DNA of 64,000 bases from Brevundimonas poindexterae (GTDB taxonomy: Bacteria; Pseudomonadota; Alphaproteobacteria; Caulobacterales; Caulobacteraceae): assembly GCF_020524625.1 (NCBI RefSeq), contig NZ_JAIVLL010000003.1, forward strand, positions 62,001 to 126,000, written 5' to 3'. Position numbers and translations under genes: made by a program. Under the pieces are notes generated by a model. The model was not told the DNA's origin, searched no databases, and saw only the letters and a program-made list of their open reading frames with translations. Positions 18,149 to 27,019 of this stretch are shown here, piece after piece. Position 1 is the stretch's first letter, and each line of letters starts with the position of its first letter.

Positions 18149-18619
18149 TCAGGCCGAAAGACACGCGGCGAGACGGGTCAGCTCATTTCGCGGCGTAACC
18201 GGCGACCAGGCGCGGGCGACGGCGACCAGGGCGGTCAGGCTGTCGGAGCCGGCGCCCGCCTCACGCGGCAGATGCTCCAGCGCCTGCATCAGATGGTGTT
18301 CAGCGCGGCGCTCCAGCTCGATGGTCTTCTGGCGCATGTCCAGACGGGCGCCGGGCTCCAGATCCGGGTGGGGCGACTTCAGGCGGCGGCGCAGGGCGCG
18401 CAGGGGCTCCACCGTCGTCTCGTCCCAGGCGCGGGCGATGTCGCAGGCGGCCTCCACGGTCTCGCCCGAGGCAGCCTCGCCCCGCGCCGCCAGCCAGGTT
18501 GCCCAGAGCAGCAGGGGCACATTCTGTCCGTGCCGGTCCTGCAGCTCGAGACAGGCGTCGGACACGCCCTCACGGCCATACGCCTCGAGCGCCCAGTCCC
18601 AGAAGGCGGGGGCGCTCAC
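18149..18619 (-). CDS. TIGR02444 family (DUF2390) protein
   Basis: 156-residue protein of unknown function. FWDWALEAYGREGVSDACLE and LQDRHGQNVPLLLWATWLA match the characteristic start of the TIGR02444/DUF2390 family. Its ATG overlaps the ubiX stop by four bases, so it is translated after ubiX. The family occurs across proteobacteria with no established role. Confidence 0.8.
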   Translation of the reverse strand: MSAPAFWDWALEAYGREGVSDACLELQDRHGQNVPLLLWATWLAARGEAASGETVEAACDIARAWDETTVEPLRALRRRLKSPHPDLEPGARLDMRQKTIELERRAEHHLMQALEHLPREAGAGSDSLTALVAVARAWSPVTPRNELTRLAACLSA

Positions 18620-19218
18620 GCCGACGCTCCGCCGGTCAGGCCGCTCCAGCGGCGCACCGGGGTCCAGTCGAGGTCGAACAGGTCCAGCACCCGGCCGACG
18701 CTCTGGTCGATCATCTGCTCCAGACTGTCGGGGCGGGCATAGAGGGCGGGCAGGGGCGGGGCGATGATGGCGCCCATCTCGGACAGGGCGGTCAGGGTGC
18801 GCAGATGGCCGAGGTGCAGCGGGGTCTCGCGCACCATCAGGACCAGACGCCGGCGCTCCTTGAGCGTGACGTCGGCGGCGCGGGTCAGCAGGGTCGAGGT
18901 GATGCCGGTGGCGATCTCTCCGGCGCTGCGGATCGAGCAGGGGGCGATCACCATGCCGCGCGTGCGGAACGAGCCCGAGGCGATCGAGGCGCCGACGTCA
19001 CCGACCTTGTGCACCACATCGGCGCGGTCGGTCAGGTCCTGGGGCGAGAGGTCGGTTTCCTGCGACAGGGTCAGCAGGGCGGCGCGCGAGACGACGAGGT
19101 GCGACGAAACGCCCAGGTCGCGCAGGGCGTCCAGCATGCGCACGCCGTAGATTACGCCCGACGCGCCGCTGATGCCGACGATCAGGGGTCTTTGGTCCGT
19201 TTGTACGGCAGCGTTCAC
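18616..19218 (-). CDS. ubiX: Flavin prenyltransferase UbiX
   Basis: Makes prenylated FMN, the cofactor of the UbiD decarboxylase in ubiquinone synthesis. GISGASGVIYGVRML is the flavin-binding N-terminus and MVIAPCSIRSAGEIATG the conserved core of the family. The start is GTG at 19218, with AAAGGG about eight bases upstream. At 200 residues it has the normal length. It is followed with a four-base overlap by the TIGR02444 gene. UbiD is not in the window. Confidence 0.93.
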   Translation of the reverse strand: MNAAVQTDQRPLIVGISGASGVIYGVRMLDALRDLGVSSHLVVSRAALLTLSQETDLSPQDLTDRADVVHKVGDVGASIASGSFRTRGMVIAPCSIRSAGEIATGITSTLLTRAADVTLKERRRLVLMVRETPLHLGHLRTLTALSEMGAIIAPPLPALYARPDSLEQMIDQSVGRVLDLFDLDWTPVRRWSGLTGGASA

Positions 19219-19345
19219 AACTTTGACCCTTTTGCCGGAGAGGCTGATCAGGCCCGGCGGCGGCCGGAATCACCGAAACGTGATTCCACACGGTCGTCGG
19301 ACGGGCGCTCAATCTACTGGTCCCTTAGACAAGGAGGCGCAAGCC

Positions 19346-19519
19346 ATGACCATCGAGGCGCGTATTCGCGAACTGGGAAACCGTCACCGCAATCTGGATG
19401 CCGCGATCCAGAAGGAAACGACCCACCCGGCCACCGATCCGCTGTACCTCAAGTCTTTGAAGCTGCGAAAACTCAGGCTCAAGGAGCAGATTGCCGGGCT
19501 TGAGCGACAGAGCGGCTAG
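19346..19519 (+). CDS. YdcH family (DUF465) small protein, second copy
   Basis: 57-residue basic helical protein with the DUF465 pattern (ELGNRHRNLDAAIQKE, then LKLRKLRLKEQI). A perfect AAGGAGG sits nine bases before the ATG at 19346; the frame upstream of it is not coding. An intrinsic terminator follows within 25 bases, so this is a self-contained small transcription unit between the divergent ubiX and the convergent trcR. Confidence 0.85.
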   Translation: MTIEARIRELGNRHRNLDAAIQKETTHPATDPLYLKSLKLRKLRLKEQIAGLERQSG

Positions 19520-19542
19520 CCAGACGCCACCCAGAAATGACG

Positions 19543-19576
19543 ACGGCCCCGGAGATACTCCGGGGCCGTTTCTGTT
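19543..19576 (+). terminator. Intrinsic terminator after the second YdcH gene
   Basis: A twelve-base-pair perfect stem (ACGGCCCCGGAG with its complement, ATA loop) is followed by TTTCTGTTT on the plus strand. It lies between convergent genes and may also serve trcR. Confidence 0.85.
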
Positions 19577-19594
19577 TGGGCGTTGAACGCGGCG

Positions 19595-20260
19595 TCAGTC
19601 GTTCGAGCCGAACACGGACTCGGCCGTGTGATGGTCGCGGCGCTCGGCGGCTTCCGGCTCGAACTCGGCCTCGGCGGCCGGCTCGGCGTCGGCCGACTGC
19701 AGGGTCGCGCCGCCCTTCCTGGCGTCCTCGCGGGCCTTCTTCTCGGCCGCCTTCTTGATCACCTCGTCGAGGGCGATCTGGCCGACCAGGCCCAGGGTTA
19801 CGGGGTCGACCGGCTTGATGTTGGCGCTGTTCCAGTGGGTGCGGTTGCGCACCGTCTCGATTGTGGCCTTGGTCGTGCCGAGCAGTTTGGCGATCTGGGC
19901 GTCGGCCACCTCGGGGTGGTTCTTGACGAACCACATGATGGCGTCGGGGCGATCCTGACGGCGCGAGACGGGGGTGTAGCGCGGCGGAGCCTTGGCGGGC
20001 TTGAGCAGTTCGGCGTGGCGGCTGACCACGGCCTTCATGCGGTAGCTGGAGTCGGACTGGGCCTTGTCCAGTTCGTCGCGGGTCAGCTGGCCGTTGACCA
20101 GCGGGTCGGCGCCGCGGATGTCGCGCGCCACGTCGCCGTCGGCGATGCCGCGAACCTCGAGCGGGTGCAGGCCGCAGAAGTCGGCGATCTGCTCGAAGGT
20201 CAGCGAGGAATTGTCCACCAGCCAGACCGCAGTGGCCTTGGGCATGAGAATGTCGGTCAT
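19595..20260 (-). CDS. trcR: Cell-cycle transcriptional regulator TrcR (DUF1013)
   Basis: 221-residue alphaproteobacterial regulator. MPKATAVWLVDNSSLTFEQI and IADFCGLHPLEVRGIADG, then IAKLLGTTKATIETVRNRTH, are hallmarks of the DUF1013 family, named TrcR in work on alphaproteobacterial cell-cycle control. Two HTH-like segments are visible, near residues 20-40 and 130-155. The C-terminus is an acidic alanine/glutamate-rich tail. The start at 20260 (MTDILMPK) matches the conserved N-terminus; the longer upstream frame does not. Confidence 0.88.
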   Translation of the reverse strand: MTDILMPKATAVWLVDNSSLTFEQIADFCGLHPLEVRGIADGDVARDIRGADPLVNGQLTRDELDKAQSDSSYRMKAVVSRHAELLKPAKAPPRYTPVSRRQDRPDAIMWFVKNHPEVADAQIAKLLGTTKATIETVRNRTHWNSANIKPVDPVTLGLVGQIALDEVIKKAAEKKAREDARKGGATLQSADAEPAAEAEFEPEAAERRDHHTAESVFGSND

Positions 20261-20474
20261 GACGTCGTTCCGGTTCAGGAGGGCTCCGGAAGGCGGAGCC
20301 GGAAACAGCGGCGCCCGACCTTTCGGCCGGGCGCGGAGAGTTTCCGTATAGGCCCATTCGCCTGAAAAGAAAACGCCATATGGCGAGGTCATACAGCCAA
20401 GGTTCATCTGCGACAGTGAACAGTGAGGCTCATGGAGGCGTTTGGGCCTCGGGACCTTTGGTGGAGGAAAGACG

Positions 20475-21113
20475 ATGTTGAATTTGGCAGGCATGGCCGC
20501 CGTATCGGCCCTGGTCATGGGCGGCAGCGCCCCGGTGATGGATCATCAGGATCCGCAGCGGGCGCCGGGCAACTATCAGGATCCGCAGCGGGTCGCCCCC
20601 CGTGGCAGCTATTCGCGCACCTGTAGCGGCGACTATGTGAACCAAGGCCGGCTGTACGCCGACTGCCGTGACGAGCGCGGCCGGATTCGCGGCACCTCGA
20701 TCGAACTGAACCGCTGCGGCCCCTATGACATCGCCAATGACAACGGACGTCTGGTCTGCGGCCCGGTCCGCGGGGACTTTGAAGACAGGCGCAACGACAA
20801 TGGCGGCGGCTGGGGTGGTGGCAACGGCGGCTGGGGCAACCGGGCCGAGATCACTGTCTATCGGGACGCCCGCTTCCGTGGGGCCTCGACGACCTTCACG
20901 GGCGAAATCCCGAACCTGGATCGCACGGGCTTCAACGACCAGATCAGCTCCATGCGCTTCCGCGGCGAGTGGGAGGTCTGCTCGGACGCCTATTTCCGGG
21001 GCAACTGCCAGCGCTTCAACGGCGATGTCAGCAATCTGGACCGCTGGGGCCTGAACGATCGCATCTCGTCGCTGCGGCCCGTGGGCCGGGGTGGCCGGGG
21101 CGACCGCTGGTAA
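20475..21113 (+). CDS. Secreted protein with CVNH and beta/gamma-crystallin domains
   Basis: 212-residue exported protein. A signal peptide (MLNLAGMAAVSALVMGGSA) is followed by a proline-rich spacer holding QDPQR twice. Residues 45-96 look like a cyanovirin-N homology domain: SYSRTCSGDYV, then RGTSIELNRC, with cysteines 50, 64, 81 and 95. After a Gly/Asn/Trp-rich linker (109-122), residues 124-203 form two beta/gamma-crystallin Greek keys, each with the calcium-binding-type motif NDxxSS (NDQISS, NDRISS). Sugar and calcium binding are inferred from the families. The start follows GGAGG. It is convergent with the quinone oxidoreductase gene. Confidence 0.82.
   Translation: MLNLAGMAAVSALVMGGSAPVMDHQDPQRAPGNYQDPQRVAPRGSYSRTCSGDYVNQGRLYADCRDERGRIRGTSIELNRCGPYDIANDNGRLVCGPVRGDFEDRRNDNGGGWGGGNGGWGNRAEITVYRDARFRGASTTFTGEIPNLDRTGFNDQISSMRFRGEWEVCSDAYFRGNCQRFNGDVSNLDRWGLNDRISSLRPVGRGGRGDRW
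20545..20591 (+). repeat. 17-base direct repeat in the CVNH/crystallin gene
   Basis: ATCAGGATCCGCAGCGG occurs twice, at 20545-20561 and 20575-20591, exactly 30 bases apart. It encodes the two QDPQR motifs of the spacer after the signal peptide, so it looks like an in-frame ten-codon duplication. Confidence 0.8.
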
Positions 21114-22088
21114 TCAGCCGGTCACCAGAACGATCTTGCCGATGTGCTCGCCCGCTTCCAGCCGGAGGTGGGCGAGACCGGCATCCTTCAGCGGGAAGGT
21201 CGCCTCGATCGGCGGCCGCACCTGGCCCGCCTCAACCCAGGGCCAGGCGATGCGTCGGACCTCGGCCATCAGCCTGGCCTTTTCGTCGGCACTGCGGGAC
21301 CGGAGGGTCGACCCGGTCAGCACGATCCGCTTCAGCATCATCCGCATCAGGTCGATTTCGGCCCGCGCGCCGCTGAGGGTGGCGATCACGCACCAGCGCC
21401 CGCCGGGCTTGAGCACCGCCTGATTGAGGGCGGCATAGTCGGCGCCCACCATATCCAGAATGACGTCGGCCCCTCCGGCCTCGCGAACGGCGGCCTCCAG
21501 ATCGTCCGAGCCGGCATCGAGGCTTAGGTCCGCGCCCAGATCGCGCGCCGCCCGGGCCTTGGCCTCGCCGCGCGAGGTGGCGATGACGCGGGCGCCGGCC
21601 GCCTTGGCCATCTGGATGGCGGTGACGCCGATGCCGCTGGTCGCGCCGTGGATCAGGAAGGTCTCTCCGGCCTTCAACCGGCCGTCCTCGAACACATTGG
21701 TGAAGACGGTCGAAAGGGTCTCGGGCAGGGCGGCGGCCTGAACGAGCTCCATGTTGTCGGGAACGGGGAAAAGGTGCCGGGCGTCAACGAGCGCCTGTTC
21801 GGCATAGCCGCCCCCGCCAAGCAGGGCGCACACCCGGTCGCCAACGGACCAGCCGCTCACGCCCTCGCCCAGCCGGTCGATCTCGCCTGCAATCTCGAGG
21901 CCCAGGGTCTCCGGAGCACCGGGCGGCGGGGGATAGAGGCCCTGACGCTGCAACAGGTCGGGGCGGTTGATCCCGGCAGCCCGCACCCGGATGCGGACCT
22001 GGCCGACGGCCGGTTCGAGGTCCGGCACCTCGACCAGCGTGAGCGCCGTCGCGGGACCTGTGCCGCCCTCGATGGTGATCTGTTTCAT
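21114..22088 (-). CDS. NAD(P)H-dependent quinone oxidoreductase (MDR family)
   Basis: 324-residue zinc-free medium-chain dehydrogenase/reductase. It has the GroES-like N-terminal fold (INRPDLLQRQGLYPPPPGAP) typical of the PIG3/quinone-reductase group and the nucleotide-binding core HGATSGIGVTAIQMAKAAGA. No structural zinc cysteine cluster is present. It probably reduces quinones or other carbonyl electrophiles with NADPH. It is divergent from the DUF1192 gene and ends flush against the convergent CVNH/crystallin gene. Confidence 0.9.
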   Translation of the reverse strand: MKQITIEGGTGPATALTLVEVPDLEPAVGQVRIRVRAAGINRPDLLQRQGLYPPPPGAPETLGLEIAGEIDRLGEGVSGWSVGDRVCALLGGGGYAEQALVDARHLFPVPDNMELVQAAALPETLSTVFTNVFEDGRLKAGETFLIHGATSGIGVTAIQMAKAAGARVIATSRGEAKARAARDLGADLSLDAGSDDLEAAVREAGGADVILDMVGADYAALNQAVLKPGGRWCVIATLSGARAEIDLMRMMLKRIVLTGSTLRSRSADEKARLMAEVRRIAWPWVEAGQVRPPIEATFPLKDAGLAHLRLEAGEHIGKIVLVTG

Positions 22089-22162
22089 GGGGCCGCCCTT
22101 GCAATCATCCGTGTCCGGGCGTTCAGATAGGCCCCTGAGACGCGTGAACCAAGGAGGCGGAC

Positions 22163-22369
22163 ATGTTGATCGACGACGCCGAACCGCGGCCGCAGCGGGG
22201 GGATCTGGTGGCCCGGCTGGCCCGCGAGGACCTGGATCTCTATTCCGTCGAGGAATGTGAGCAGCGGATCGTCGAGCTGGAATCCGAGATCGAACGGGTG
22301 CGAACCGCCATGAAGGGCAAGACGGCGCGCAAGTCCGCCGCCGATGCGCTCTTCAACTTCGGCTCGTAA
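22163..22369 (+). CDS. DUF1192 family small protein
   Basis: 68-residue acidic helical protein. LVARLAREDLDLYSVEECEQ and ELESEIERVR match DUF1192, a short alphaproteobacterial family of unknown function. AAGGAGG lies six bases before the ATG. rcdA follows after 92 bases on the same strand, an arrangement that suggests a shared unit. Confidence 0.85.
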   Translation: MLIDDAEPRPQRGDLVARLAREDLDLYSVEECEQRIVELESEIERVRTAMKGKTARKSAADALFNFGS

Positions 22370-22461
22370 CGGCACGGCGGGCGTGGCATGACCGTTGCAG
22401 GCAACCGGGAGGCCGGGCTTTACGCGTGGCAAACGGGTATAGCTGCAGGTACTGAGTGTTG

Positions 22462-23013
22462 ATGACCGAAGAGACGTCCATGCCCCACCCCCTGCCGGGT
22501 GCCGCCGCCGGAGACGCACGGCTGTCTGTGGTGACGGAGTTTGCCGGCTCGGACCTGTTCGACCGCACCTTCCGCGAAGGCATGGAACTGGTCGAAGAGA
22601 CAGCGGCCTATCTGGATGGCGAGGGCCGTCGGGACTCCAAGCTGCTGTCGCGGGCGACCGCGCTCGCCTATGCGGGCGAAAGCATGCGCCTGACCACCCG
22701 GCTGATGCAGATTGCGTCCTGGCTGCTGGTGCAGCGGGCCGTGCGCGAAGGCGACATGACCGCCAGCGCCGCCTGTGAGCCGCGCTATCGCCTCGCCGCC
22801 CGAAAGATCGATGCCGAGACCCCGCCGCCCGCCGACCTGCCGATCGCCCTGGTCGAGTATGGCGTGCGGGCCGAGAAGCTCTACGACCGGATCCACTATC
22901 TGGACCGGCGCATGTACGTCGATGCCACACCGCCGGCGGACACACCCAACCCGGTTCAGAGCCAGTTCGACCGCCTGTCGGCGGCCTTCGGCGGAGGCCC
23001 TGCGGCCAGCTGA
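22462..23013 (+). CDS. rcdA: DUF1465 family protein, probable RcdA (CtrA degradation adaptor)
   Basis: 183-residue helical protein of the DUF1465 family, to which Caulobacter RcdA belongs. RcdA is an adaptor that helps ClpXP degrade CtrA and other substrates at the pole at the G1-S transition. FREGMELVEETAAYLDGEGR and ESMRLTTRLMQIASWLLVQR are the family core. In-frame starts exist at 22462 (ATG) and 22480 (ATG); the first is taken. Orthology to RcdA rather than a paralogue is likely but not proven from sequence alone; other cell-cycle genes of this window (sciP, trcR) fit. Confidence 0.78.
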   Translation: MTEETSMPHPLPGAAAGDARLSVVTEFAGSDLFDRTFREGMELVEETAAYLDGEGRRDSKLLSRATALAYAGESMRLTTRLMQIASWLLVQRAVREGDMTASAACEPRYRLAARKIDAETPPPADLPIALVEYGVRAEKLYDRIHYLDRRMYVDATPPADTPNPVQSQFDRLSAAFGGGPAAS

Positions 23014-23019
23014 TCCGGC

Positions 23020-24627
23020 CTACGGCCCGACGTCGTTCGCATCGACGCGGCCGTCCTGCACCGCGCGGGGCAGGGAGACGGCGATGCCGAGCGCCTCGGC
23101 CAGCTTTTCGTCGCGATTGTAGACGTCCTCGCGGAAGGCCACTCGGCCCTGACCGTCGACAAAGGCGGTCCAGTACAGCAGGCGCACGCCGATTTCCCGT
23201 CCGGTGGTCACACGGGTGGTGCGGCGGGTTTCCTGGGCCGTGTCGAACTCGGCCAGCTTCTGCGGGTCGGGCGACAGCAGCAGGCGGGCAAAGTCGACCG
23301 CGTCCTGCACCCGCACGCAGCCGTGGCTGCGGTGGCGATAGGCCAGGTTGAAAGCCGCCTTGGACGGGGTGTCGTGCAGGAAGATGGCGTAGCTGTCGCG
23401 CAGCTCGAACTTCACATAGCCGAGGGCCGAGTGGGGGCCTGCGCGCTGAATGACCGTGCCGTTCGAGACGTACATGTCATTGGCGGCCAGATAGCCGGGG
23501 CCACGGGGCAGGATCTCGTTCCGGGCAATGCCGGCGGGCACGTACCAGGGGGGATTGGCGACGACCGAGGCGAACGGCTTTTCGAGGCTGGGCGTCTGGT
23601 TGGCCGCAGAGCCGACCACGACCCGGTTCGAGTGAACGGGGCGCCCGTCCTTCCAGTAGACCATGATGGCGGCGGCCGTATTGACCTCGATCCGCTCGGG
23701 CTCGACGTCGCGAGCCAGCCAGCGGCGGCGTTCGAGGTTGAGGGCGATCTGGCGGGCGCGGTCCTCGGCCGAGGCCGAGAGAGACTGCTGGGTGCCCGAG
23801 CCGATGCGGGCGTCGACCACCAGGCCGTGACGAACCTGGAAGCTGCGGACCGCTTCCTGAAGCTCGGGGCCGTAGTAGTTGTCGGCCAGACCCAGAAGGC
23901 GCGCGCCTTCGGCCGCAGGCAGGTCGCCTTCCGCCACCAGACGCCGGATCAGGGTCGGGATGCGGCGATCCACGTCGCCGGGCTCGATATTGGCGCCGAT
24001 GCTGAAGGTCGGCCAGCCACCGTCCTCGCGGATCATGCGGCGGTAGCGGACATAGCCCGCCGACAGATTGTTGTAGCCGATGTCGGTGGGGGCCAGACCC
24101 TCGTACCAGGACACCAGGTCGCGATTCAGGGCCTGATAGAGGCCGAGCGGCAGGTCGATGCGGTTCTTGCGCATCTCCCACAGGTCCTCGACCGTCTCGG
24201 GGCGGATGCGACCCTCGCTGAGCACGCGGGCGTAGCGCAGGGCGGCGGCCGTGGTCAGCATCTCGGCCATGCCGCGATTGGCAGCCAGGGCGTCGAAGTC
24301 GAAGAAGTCGTACTGGGCCAGACCGTGGCGCTCGGCCTTCGAGGCTGCGTTGCGGAGGGCCTGGAGGCGCGGCGCCGTCCAGACAGGCGTCCAGCCGTTC
24401 ATCTCATAGAAGGCGCGCACGTCCGGCTGCTCGATCTCGGGCAGGCGGGCCAGCTGGTCATTGAAGCTGTTGTAGAAGGCGACGGCGGCCGGATCGCGCG
24501 ACGGGGGAACGCCTTGAGGGCGGCCCATCGGCGGGTCCTGCGGGGCATTCTGCGCATGGGCGGCCTGGGCGGCCCCCATGATGGCGGCGGTGGCCGCTCC
24601 CAGACCCAGTTGTCGACGCGTAATCAT
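23020..24627 (-). CDS. YcbB-type L,D-transpeptidase
   Basis: 535-residue periplasmic enzyme that forms 3-3 cross-links in peptidoglycan. The N-terminus has a twin-arginine-like signal (TRRQLGLGAATAAIMGAAQA). A scaffold/peptidoglycan-binding region (including EAVRSFQVRHGLVVDARIG, near 250-270) precedes the YkuD catalytic domain, whose signature HRSHGCVRVQ holds the nucleophilic cysteine near residue 435. The domain order and length match YcbB/LdtD rather than small YkuD enzymes. It is convergent with rcdA. Confidence 0.92.
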   Translation of the reverse strand: MITRRQLGLGAATAAIMGAAQAAHAQNAPQDPPMGRPQGVPPSRDPAAVAFYNSFNDQLARLPEIEQPDVRAFYEMNGWTPVWTAPRLQALRNAASKAERHGLAQYDFFDFDALAANRGMAEMLTTAAALRYARVLSEGRIRPETVEDLWEMRKNRIDLPLGLYQALNRDLVSWYEGLAPTDIGYNNLSAGYVRYRRMIREDGGWPTFSIGANIEPGDVDRRIPTLIRRLVAEGDLPAAEGARLLGLADNYYGPELQEAVRSFQVRHGLVVDARIGSGTQQSLSASAEDRARQIALNLERRRWLARDVEPERIEVNTAAAIMVYWKDGRPVHSNRVVVGSAANQTPSLEKPFASVVANPPWYVPAGIARNEILPRGPGYLAANDMYVSNGTVIQRAGPHSALGYVKFELRDSYAIFLHDTPSKAAFNLAYRHRSHGCVRVQDAVDFARLLLSPDPQKLAEFDTAQETRRTTRVTTGREIGVRLLYWTAFVDGQGRVAFREDVYNRDEKLAEALGIAVSLPRAVQDGRVDANDVGP

Positions 24628-24710
24628 CTGGCGTGTGCCGTTCCGTTCGTGGCGAAGGGCGGGTGCGCCCCCGTCAAATCATAATCGACGCCAGCTTATC
24701 GGCGTTCCAG

Positions 24711-24746
24711 ACAAACAGAAAGCGCCGCCCCCGAGGGACGGCGCTC
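24711..24746 (-). terminator. Intrinsic terminator of rpmE
   Basis: AGCGCCG arms with an extra three-pair inner stem form a hairpin at 24722-24746. On the minus strand it continues into TTTCTGTTTG. It lies about 40 bases after the rpmE stop. Confidence 0.8.
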
Positions 24747-24786
24747 TGTGTCTTCCGGGACGCACCCGAGAAAGTCAGGCCGAAGC

Positions 24787-25011
24787 CTACTTCTTCATGA
24801 AGCCGCCGAACTTCGAGTTGAAGCGCGACACGCGACCGGCGCGGTCCATCAGGTGCTGGTTGCCGCCGGTCCAGGCCGGGTGCGTCAGCGGATCGATGTC
24901 CAGGTTCAGGGTCGCGCCTTCCTTCTGGTAGGTCGAGCGCGTCTGGTAGGAGGTGCCATCCGTCATCGTCACGGTGATGAAGTGATAGTCGGGGTGGGTG
25001 TCCGCTTTCAT
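24787..25011 (-). CDS. rpmE: 50S ribosomal protein L31, zinc-free type
   Basis: 74-residue L31. [19 protein letters not shown] and [21 protein letters not shown] are standard. The CxxC zinc-ribbon cysteines of classical L31 are absent: the protein has no cysteine at all, so it is the C-minus form that keeps working under zinc shortage. The start at 25011 is the conserved MKADTHP; longer frames upstream are spurious. It is divergent from the ABC exporter gene and ends at a clear terminator. Confidence 0.95.
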   Translation of the reverse strand: MKADTHPDYHFITVTMTDGTSYQTRSTYQKEGATLNLDIDPLTHPAWTGGNQHLMDRAGRVSRFNSKFGGFMKK

Positions 25012-25147
25012 CGCGTTGGTCCGGTCTGTTCGGGCGCGGTGACGATGCCGACCGTCGGTGCGCAAAAATGGGAAACCCGCCGAAAGCTCCGGCGGGAGAG
25101 GGGCGGCGTTTACACCGGGTAGCGTTCCGGGGCAAGAGGCGCAGGCC

Positions 25148-27010
25148 ATGACCGCCACGCCCCCGTCTTCCCCCACCGTTGCCGATCCGGATGCCGGAGC
25201 CCAGGGTCGCCCCGGCGCGGGCGCCCAGTTGAGCGAGCGGCTGAGCGAGGCGGGCGAGCGCCGCAGCCGGCAGAAGGATATCCGCCCGCTTCTGCGCCTG
25301 TGGCCGTTCGCCGTCCAGCACCGGGGCCATGTGGCCCTGTCGGTGTTCTGGCTGCTGATGTCGACCGGAGCGTCGCTGGGCCTGACGGTGACTTCGCGCG
25401 GGGCCATCGACAACGGATTCGAGGCCGGGGGCACCCGGCTGGACTTCTGGTTCCTGCTGCTGGGCCTGAATGCCCTGTTCCTCGGGGTGTCATCGGCGGT
25501 GCGGTATTATTTCGTGACGCGGACGGGCGAGCGGATCATCGCGGACCTGCGCACGGCGCTGTTTCGCCGGGTGCTGACGCTGGATCCGGCCTTCTTCGTG
25601 CGGATGAGGACGGGCGAGGTGCTGTCGCGCCTGACGACGGACATCCAGCTGATCGACACCCTGATGACGACGTCCATCAGCTTTGCCCTGCGCAATCTGC
25701 TGACCATGATCGGCGGGCTGATCCTGCTGTTCGTGGTCAGTCCCAAGCTGACGGGGCTGGTGCTGCTGGTGGTGCCGCTACTGATCCTGCCGCTGTTCCT
25801 GTTCGGGCGGGTGGTGCGGAAGCTCACGGTCGCATCGCAGGACCGCTTTGCCGAGGCCGTCGGATTTGCCGGCGAGAGCGTCGATGCGATCGAGACCGTG
25901 CAGGCGTTCGGGCGCGAGGCCTCGACCATCGGACGCTTTGGCGCATCGGTCGAGGCGGCGTTCGGCGTGTCGCTGAAGCGGATCCGCGCGCGGGCGTGGA
26001 TGACGGCCATGATCATCACCCTGATGTTCGGGGGGGTGACCCTGGTGCTGTGGCTGGGCGCGCAGGATGTGATCGCCGGCCGGATGTCGCCCGGGGCGCT
26101 GCTGCAGTTCGTGCTGCTGTCGGTGTTCGTCGCCGGAGCCGTCGGTGCGCTGGGCGAAAGCTGGGGCGATGTGCAGAAGGCCGCCGGTGCCATGCAGAGG
26201 GTCGACGAGCTGATGCGGGCCTCGCCCGACATTCGCCCGCCCGCGCGGCCCGCCGCCCTGCCGCAGCCGCCCGTGGGTGCCGTGGAGATGCGCGAGGTCA
26301 ATTTCGCCTATCCGGGGCGGCCGGACCTGCCCGCCCTGAAGGACTTCACCCTGGCCGTGCAGCCGGGCGAGACCGTGGCGCTGGTCGGGCCGTCGGGGGC
26401 GGGCAAGTCGACGGTCTTCCGCCTGTTGCTGCGCTTCTATGATCCGCAGTCGGGGCAGGTGAGGGTGGACGGGGTCGAGGCCTCGACCGTCGACCCGGTC
26501 GACCTGCGGGCGCGCTTTGCCTGGGTCTCGCAGGAGGCGCCGCTGTTCTCGGGATCGGCGCTGGAGAACATCCGCTTCGGTCGTGAGGATGCGCCGCTGG
26601 AGGACGTCCGGGATGTGGCCGAACGGGCCCAAGCCCTGTCCTTCGTGGAGGCCTTGCCGGAAGGGTTCGACACGCCGCTGGGCGAGCGGGCGCGCAGTCT
26701 GTCGGGCGGCCAGCGCCAGAGGCTGGCCATCGCCCGGGCCCTGATCCGTCAGGCGCCGATCCTGCTGCTGGATGAGGCAACCAGCGCGCTGGATGCCGAG
26801 AATGAGCGTCTGGTGCAGGTGGCGCTGGATGAGGCCATGCAGGCGCGCACGACCTTGGTGATCGCCCACCGTCTGGCGACCGTGCTGCGGGCCGACCGGA
26901 TCGTCGTCATGGACGAAGGGCGTGTGGTCGAGGTCGGCACCCACGCCGAGCTGGTCGCGCGCGGCGGTCTGTACGCCCGTCTGGCCCGGCTGCAGTTCCG
27001 GGCCGACTGA
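25148..27010 (+). CDS. ABC exporter with fused membrane and ATPase domains (MsbA-like)
   Basis: 620-residue half-transporter expected to act as a homodimer in the inner membrane. About 45 hydrophilic N-terminal residues precede a six-helix exporter domain (about 45-335). The ATPase domain follows, with Walker [10 protein letters not shown] near 413-421, signature LSGGQRQR near 517 and DEATSALD near 541. The closest general match is the MsbA/LmrA-like lipid or drug exporter group; substrate unknown. The start is the ATG at 25148. It is followed by a convergent inositol-phosphatase gene. Confidence 0.9.
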   Translation: MTATPPSSPTVADPDAGAQGRPGAGAQLSERLSEAGERRSRQKDIRPLLRLWPFAVQHRGHVALSVFWLLMSTGASLGLTVTSRGAIDNGFEAGGTRLDFWFLLLGLNALFLGVSSAVRYYFVTRTGERIIADLRTALFRRVLTLDPAFFVRMRTGEVLSRLTTDIQLIDTLMTTSISFALRNLLTMIGGLILLFVVSPKLTGLVLLVVPLLILPLFLFGRVVRKLTVASQDRFAEAVGFAGESVDAIETVQAFGREASTIGRFGASVEAAFGVSLKRIRARAWMTAMIITLMFGGVTLVLWLGAQDVIAGRMSPGALLQFVLLSVFVAGAVGALGESWGDVQKAAGAMQRVDELMRASPDIRPPARPAALPQPPVGAVEMREVNFAYPGRPDLPALKDFTLAVQPGETVALVGPSGAGKSTVFRLLLRFYDPQSGQVRVDGVEASTVDPVDLRARFAWVSQEAPLFSGSALENIRFGREDAPLEDVRDVAERAQALSFVEALPEGFDTPLGERARSLSGGQRQRLAIARALIRQAPILLLDEATSALDAENERLVQVALDEAMQARTTLVIAHRLATVLRADRIVVMDEGRVVEVGTHAELVARGGLYARLARLQFRAD

Positions 27011-27019
27011 ACCGGCGGA

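Noticed and set aside
20402-20421. GTTCA-N10-TGAAC upstream of the CVNH/crystallin gene, considered as a LexA or stress-sigma site
   Set aside because: It is not the GTTC-N7-GTTC of alphaproteobacterial LexA and lacks GGAAC/CGTT spacing of EcfG promoters.
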